A DNA stretch of 8,041 bases, taken from assembly GCA_003542325.1 (NCBI GenBank), contig DPKV01000062.1, positions 1 through 8,041 on the forward strand. The letters run 5' to 3'. A program made the translations under genes and the position numbers. Shown here piece by piece: positions 5,956-8,041 of the stretch (position 1 is the first letter of the stretch; every line of letters begins with the position of its first letter). A model generated the notes under the pieces. It searched no databases and had not been told where the DNA came from. It was given only the letters and a program-made list of their open reading frames with translations. Origin of the DNA: Anaerolineaceae bacterium (GTDB lineage: Bacteria; Chloroflexota; Anaerolineae; Anaerolineales; Anaerolineaceae).

Positions 5956-7950
5956 TCAGGCGTCCATCGAATGAATGGGTTGGATCAGGCCTTCATGGTG
6001 ACCGGGGATGGCGGGGTGCATGGTTTGGTCGGGCAGTTCACGCTTGAGATGATTTTGTTTAATGATTTCCTGTGCAAGCTCAGATTTCCCGGAATACGCC
6101 AGGGCTGTGAAGAAGATACGGGCCCGGTTTGCTTTCCGAAAATCAGGGTCATTCAGTTGAGCGAGATAGCGGTCGAAGAAACCCTGCTGCTCCAGAATTG
6201 TCCTGGCGGCGTCCCTGGCGAAGTTATCCGCGCTATCCAGAAGACTCATCAGCGCTTTTTCTCCCTGATCGCTCAATTTGCCCAAAGCCCGGACGGCATT
6301 CCCCCGGACGACCCAATCCTGGTCGCAGGCGGCCAATTTCAGGTACGGAATGGCCTGGTAAAGGCGCAGGAAACTCAGGCTGCGGCAGACGGCGGCTCGC
6401 ACTTCCCAGGATGGGTCCGTGATGTACCGGATGAAATACGGGAACAAATCCTTGCCGTAAGATTGGGGGATGGATTCGATGATTTCGACCTTTTCCCTTT
6501 CATCTCCTTCCTCCAACCGCCGTGTAAACAGCCGGACGAAATTCTTCTTTGGAAGGAGCTTTGCCAGGTGGGTCATGTCGTTTACTTTACCGGGATTGTT
6601 TTTTGGTTTGGAAGCATGCGTTTCTGCAACGTTGGCAGGGATATCGTGGACGGTCTTATCCCAGGCCAGTGTCTGCTTCTTGGCCTTGTTGATGACATAT
6701 TGGTATGAAGCGCGCACAATCGCAAAGAAATTAATGATATTCCCCCAGATCGTACGCGGGATGGACGTGAGCGCCGGCATAAAGCCATACACCTTATATA
6801 CGGCGAAGGCCCGGTTGGATAACCGCCAGACCATTAATCCGGTTGAGATCCACACCAGAATGGCCAGCAGAGAACCATCCGGGATCAATACCGGCATGGC
6901 CAACCCCGAAAGGGAGGCGGTCAACTGATAGAGCAGGAAATAGATGAAAATGAAATATGCCAGGAAATTCACCGGCGCGGTGATCAATGCCTTGCGGTCC
7001 TGAAGAAGGTCCCACTTTACCGCCAGGGGGCCTTTCCAGCCGATGTTTTCCCACCCCTGGAGGATAATGCCGTTGTTCCAGCGAGTCTTCTGCTTGACGG
7101 CACGTTTGAAATCCGTCGGGAAGAGGGCGCGTGTGGCGATCCAGTCTGTATCCTTGACCTTATCCTCATCTTTGGATGAAGGCGGGCGTTTGATGTTGAC
7201 GAAGGCTGCTTTCATCCCATGCAGGTTCATCCGCAATCCCAATTGATAATCCTCGGTCAGAGTATTCGGGGAGAAAACTTCCTGGTGCTCCAGGGCTAAT
7301 AACTGGAAAGCTCGTTTGGTAAAAGCCGTACCGACACCCGCAGAGGGGACAAACCCCTGGCTGAACTCTCTGACTCGGAGGATCTTGGTGTGGTTTTCGG
7401 CGAATTCGTCGGCATAGGTCCAGTGGGTCGCCCTGCGCAGGGGCTGGGGGACGGGGAAGACCGGGATCTGGATCATTTCAATCCGGGGGATCAGGTAGTT
7501 GTAAACCAGCAGGGACAGGGGATGAATGATGTCCTCAGAGTCATGCATGGCGATAATATCAAAATACTTGCCGGATTTTCTTTCGTAACCGAGCAGCGCA
7601 TTGAAAACATGATTCAGGTTTGAGGCCTTATTGGTCGGCCCCAGGTCGGGTGTGATGACTTTATGAACGTGAGGGTTCTTTCTTGCAACCTTATCCACTT
7701 CGCGCTGTGTGTCCGGGTCATTGGGATAGGTGCCAACGAAAATATCAAAATTCTTATATTCGATGGTTTCACAGGCGTTCTCAAGGGTCCTGGCGATCAC
7801 ATCGGATTCATGCCAGGCCGCGATAAAGATCGCGATCCCCTGCTGCTCCCGGGCTTCCAGGCGTTCCATCGTCAATGGATGCAATTCTTTCCGATTGAAG
7901 AAACGGCGGACCCACCAGACCAGGTCAGAGAGATCGATGAAGAGGTCCAT
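5956..7950 (-). CDS. NfrB-like membrane glycosyltransferase (GT2) with C-terminal HEAT repeats
   Basis: Inner-membrane processive-type GT2 glycosyltransferase (664 aa as called), likely polymerising or exporting a surface polysaccharide. Residues about 38-300 form the catalytic domain. They include IFIAAWHESDVI (41-52), FVGTYPNDPDTQ (71-82), the DxD-type HDSED (136-140), TED (232-234) and the acceptor-site QKTRW (287-291), so all catalytic motifs are intact. The FVGTYPNDP and HDSEDIIHP wording is typical of the NfrB (phage N4 adsorption protein B) family. Hydrophobic helices follow at about 322-345, 352-376 and 400-420. A Lys-rich linker (about 421-470) leads to HEAT-type repeats (about 480-630) where E. 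coli NfrB carries a c-di-GMP-binding MshEN domain. The ATG at 7950 falls inside what should be the first transmembrane helix, so the true N-terminus is probably longer. The sugar and product are unknown. It is convergent with the hydrogenase operon and probably unrelated to it. Confidence 0.9.
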   Translation of the reverse strand: MDLFIDLSDLVWWVRRFFNRKELHPLTMERLEAREQQGIAIFIAAWHESDVIARTLENACETIEYKNFDIFVGTYPNDPDTQREVDKVARKNPHVHKVITPDLGPTNKASNLNHVFNALLGYERKSGKYFDIIAMHDSEDIIHPLSLLVYNYLIPRIEMIQIPVFPVPQPLRRATHWTYADEFAENHTKILRVREFSQGFVPSAGVGTAFTKRAFQLLALEHQEVFSPNTLTEDYQLGLRMNLHGMKAAFVNIKRPPSSKDEDKVKDTDWIATRALFPTDFKRAVKQKTRWNNGIILQGWENIGWKGPLAVKWDLLQDRKALITAPVNFLAYFIFIYFLLYQLTASLSGLAMPVLIPDGSLLAILVWISTGLMVWRLSNRAFAVYKVYGFMPALTSIPRTIWGNIINFFAIVRASYQYVINKAKKQTLAWDKTVHDIPANVAETHASKPKNNPGKVNDMTHLAKLLPKKNFVRLFTRRLEEGDEREKVEIIESIPQSYGKDLFPYFIRYITDPSWEVRAAVCRSLSFLRLYQAIPYLKLAACDQDWVVRGNAVRALGKLSDQGEKALMSLLDSADNFARDAARTILEQQGFFDRYLAQLNDPDFRKANRARIFFTALAYSGKSELAQEIIKQNHLKRELPDQTMHPAIPGHHEGLIQPIHSMDA
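6151..6513 (-). other. HEAT-repeat domain of the glycosyltransferase
   Basis: Encodes residues about 480-600. Arg positions of the helix-turn-helix units recur at R518 (DPSWEVRAA), R549 (DQDWVVRGN), R579 (DNFARDA) and R609, just beyond the marked span, giving a period of 30-31 residues. This is the usual length of HEAT/PBS-lyase-type repeats. The second unit (VRGNAVRALGKL) is closest to the consensus; the last is degenerate. Such repeats generally mediate protein-protein contact, so a cytoplasmic docking or regulatory role is inferred. Confidence 0.8.
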
Positions 7951-8028
7951 GGTCCCGCTGATGACGAAAACGAAACCGATGACCAGCGCCGCGATGGTTA
8001 ATGGCTGGTAAAGGGAAACTGTTTTGCT
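7951..8028 (-). other. In-frame upstream extension of the glycosyltransferase without a normal start codon
   Basis: The 26 codons before the called ATG are open back to a TGA (8029-8031). They encode a hydrophobic stretch (PLTIAALVIGFVFVISG) that continues smoothly into MDLFIDL. From memory of E. coli NfrB, the matching region is a transmembrane helix ending in FISGLDDFFIDV, so this looks like genuine coding sequence. No ATG, GTG or TTG lies in it. The coding region therefore uses a rare start, or a frameshift or nonsense change (real or a sequence error) lies near 8000-8031. Confidence 0.6.
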
Positions 8029-8041
8029 TCAGATGAAATTG

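Noticed and set aside
5893..5975. Possible bidirectional terminator between the convergent genes
   Set aside because: Only 4-5 bp stems were found, with no following T-run; this is not enough to call a terminator.
5908..6708. A 266-codon open frame on the + strand opposite the glycosyltransferase gene
   Set aside because: It is antisense to the HEAT/linker part of a gene with clear domain structure, shows no recognisable motif, and is low-complexity in the way expected of a complementary-frame shadow.
5956..7950. Functional link between the glycosyltransferase and the hydrogenase
   Set aside because: The genes are convergent, have unrelated functions and share no visible regulatory element; neighbourhood alone does not support a joint system.

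Overview
The window most likely comes from an anaerobic, probably fermentative bacterium. It carries most of a Group 4 (energy-converting, membrane-bound) [NiFe]-hydrogenase operon. Gene style and the NfrB-like glycosyltransferase with HEAT repeats would fit a Chloroflexota/Anaerolineae-type genome, but that placement is only inference: the sequence has no taxonomic marker. Base composition looks close to balanced and similar on both halves, and no mobile element, CRISPR array, tRNA or rRNA was seen.

Positions 1-5870 (+ strand) hold one tightly packed operon, entered mid-gene. The order is: a 5'-truncated antiporter-like subunit, a complete NuoN/MrpD-like antiporter subunit, a small NuoA-like three-helix membrane protein, the NuoB-like small hydrogenase subunit, a NuoC-like subunit, the NuoD-like [NiFe] large subunit, a NuoH-like membrane subunit and a NuoI-like 2x[4Fe-4S] subunit. 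Four junctions overlap (by 1, 4, 8 and 8 nt) and the other gaps are 1-8 nt, so the genes are surely co-transcribed and mostly translationally coupled. The order A-B-C-D-H-I is that of complex I without the NADH-oxidising E, F and G genes. The cofactor ligands are nevertheless of hydrogenase type: CxxC in the small subunit and both CxxC pairs in the large subunit. The expected function is electron transfer from reduced ferredoxin through the NuoI-like and NuoB-like clusters to protons at the [NiFe] site, coupled to H+ or Na+ pumping by the NuoH-like and antiporter-like subunits. The direction could be reversed. No formate or CO dehydrogenase, NADH module or maturation gene is visible, but the operon continues upstream of the window.

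Positions 5871-5955 form a short convergent gap with no convincing terminator. Positions 5956-7950 (- strand) encode a 664-residue (or longer) membrane glycosyltransferase of the NfrB-like GT2 family. All processive GT2 motifs are intact, and the C-terminus carries about four HEAT-type repeats. Its true N-terminus is doubtful: the frame stays open for 26 codons upstream and encodes the rest of a transmembrane helix, yet holds no ATG, GTG or TTG start. Being convergent, it is probably unrelated to the hydrogenase.

The points most worth a second look are: the large subunit lacks a cleavable C-terminal extension and has DLC in place of DPC; a NuoA-like protein sits in a hydrogenase operon; some antiporter and NuoH-like charged positions are altered; and the glycosyltransferase has a HEAT C-terminus and a problematic start. 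Nothing here amounts to a clearly new system; it is a recognisable enzyme with some unusual details.
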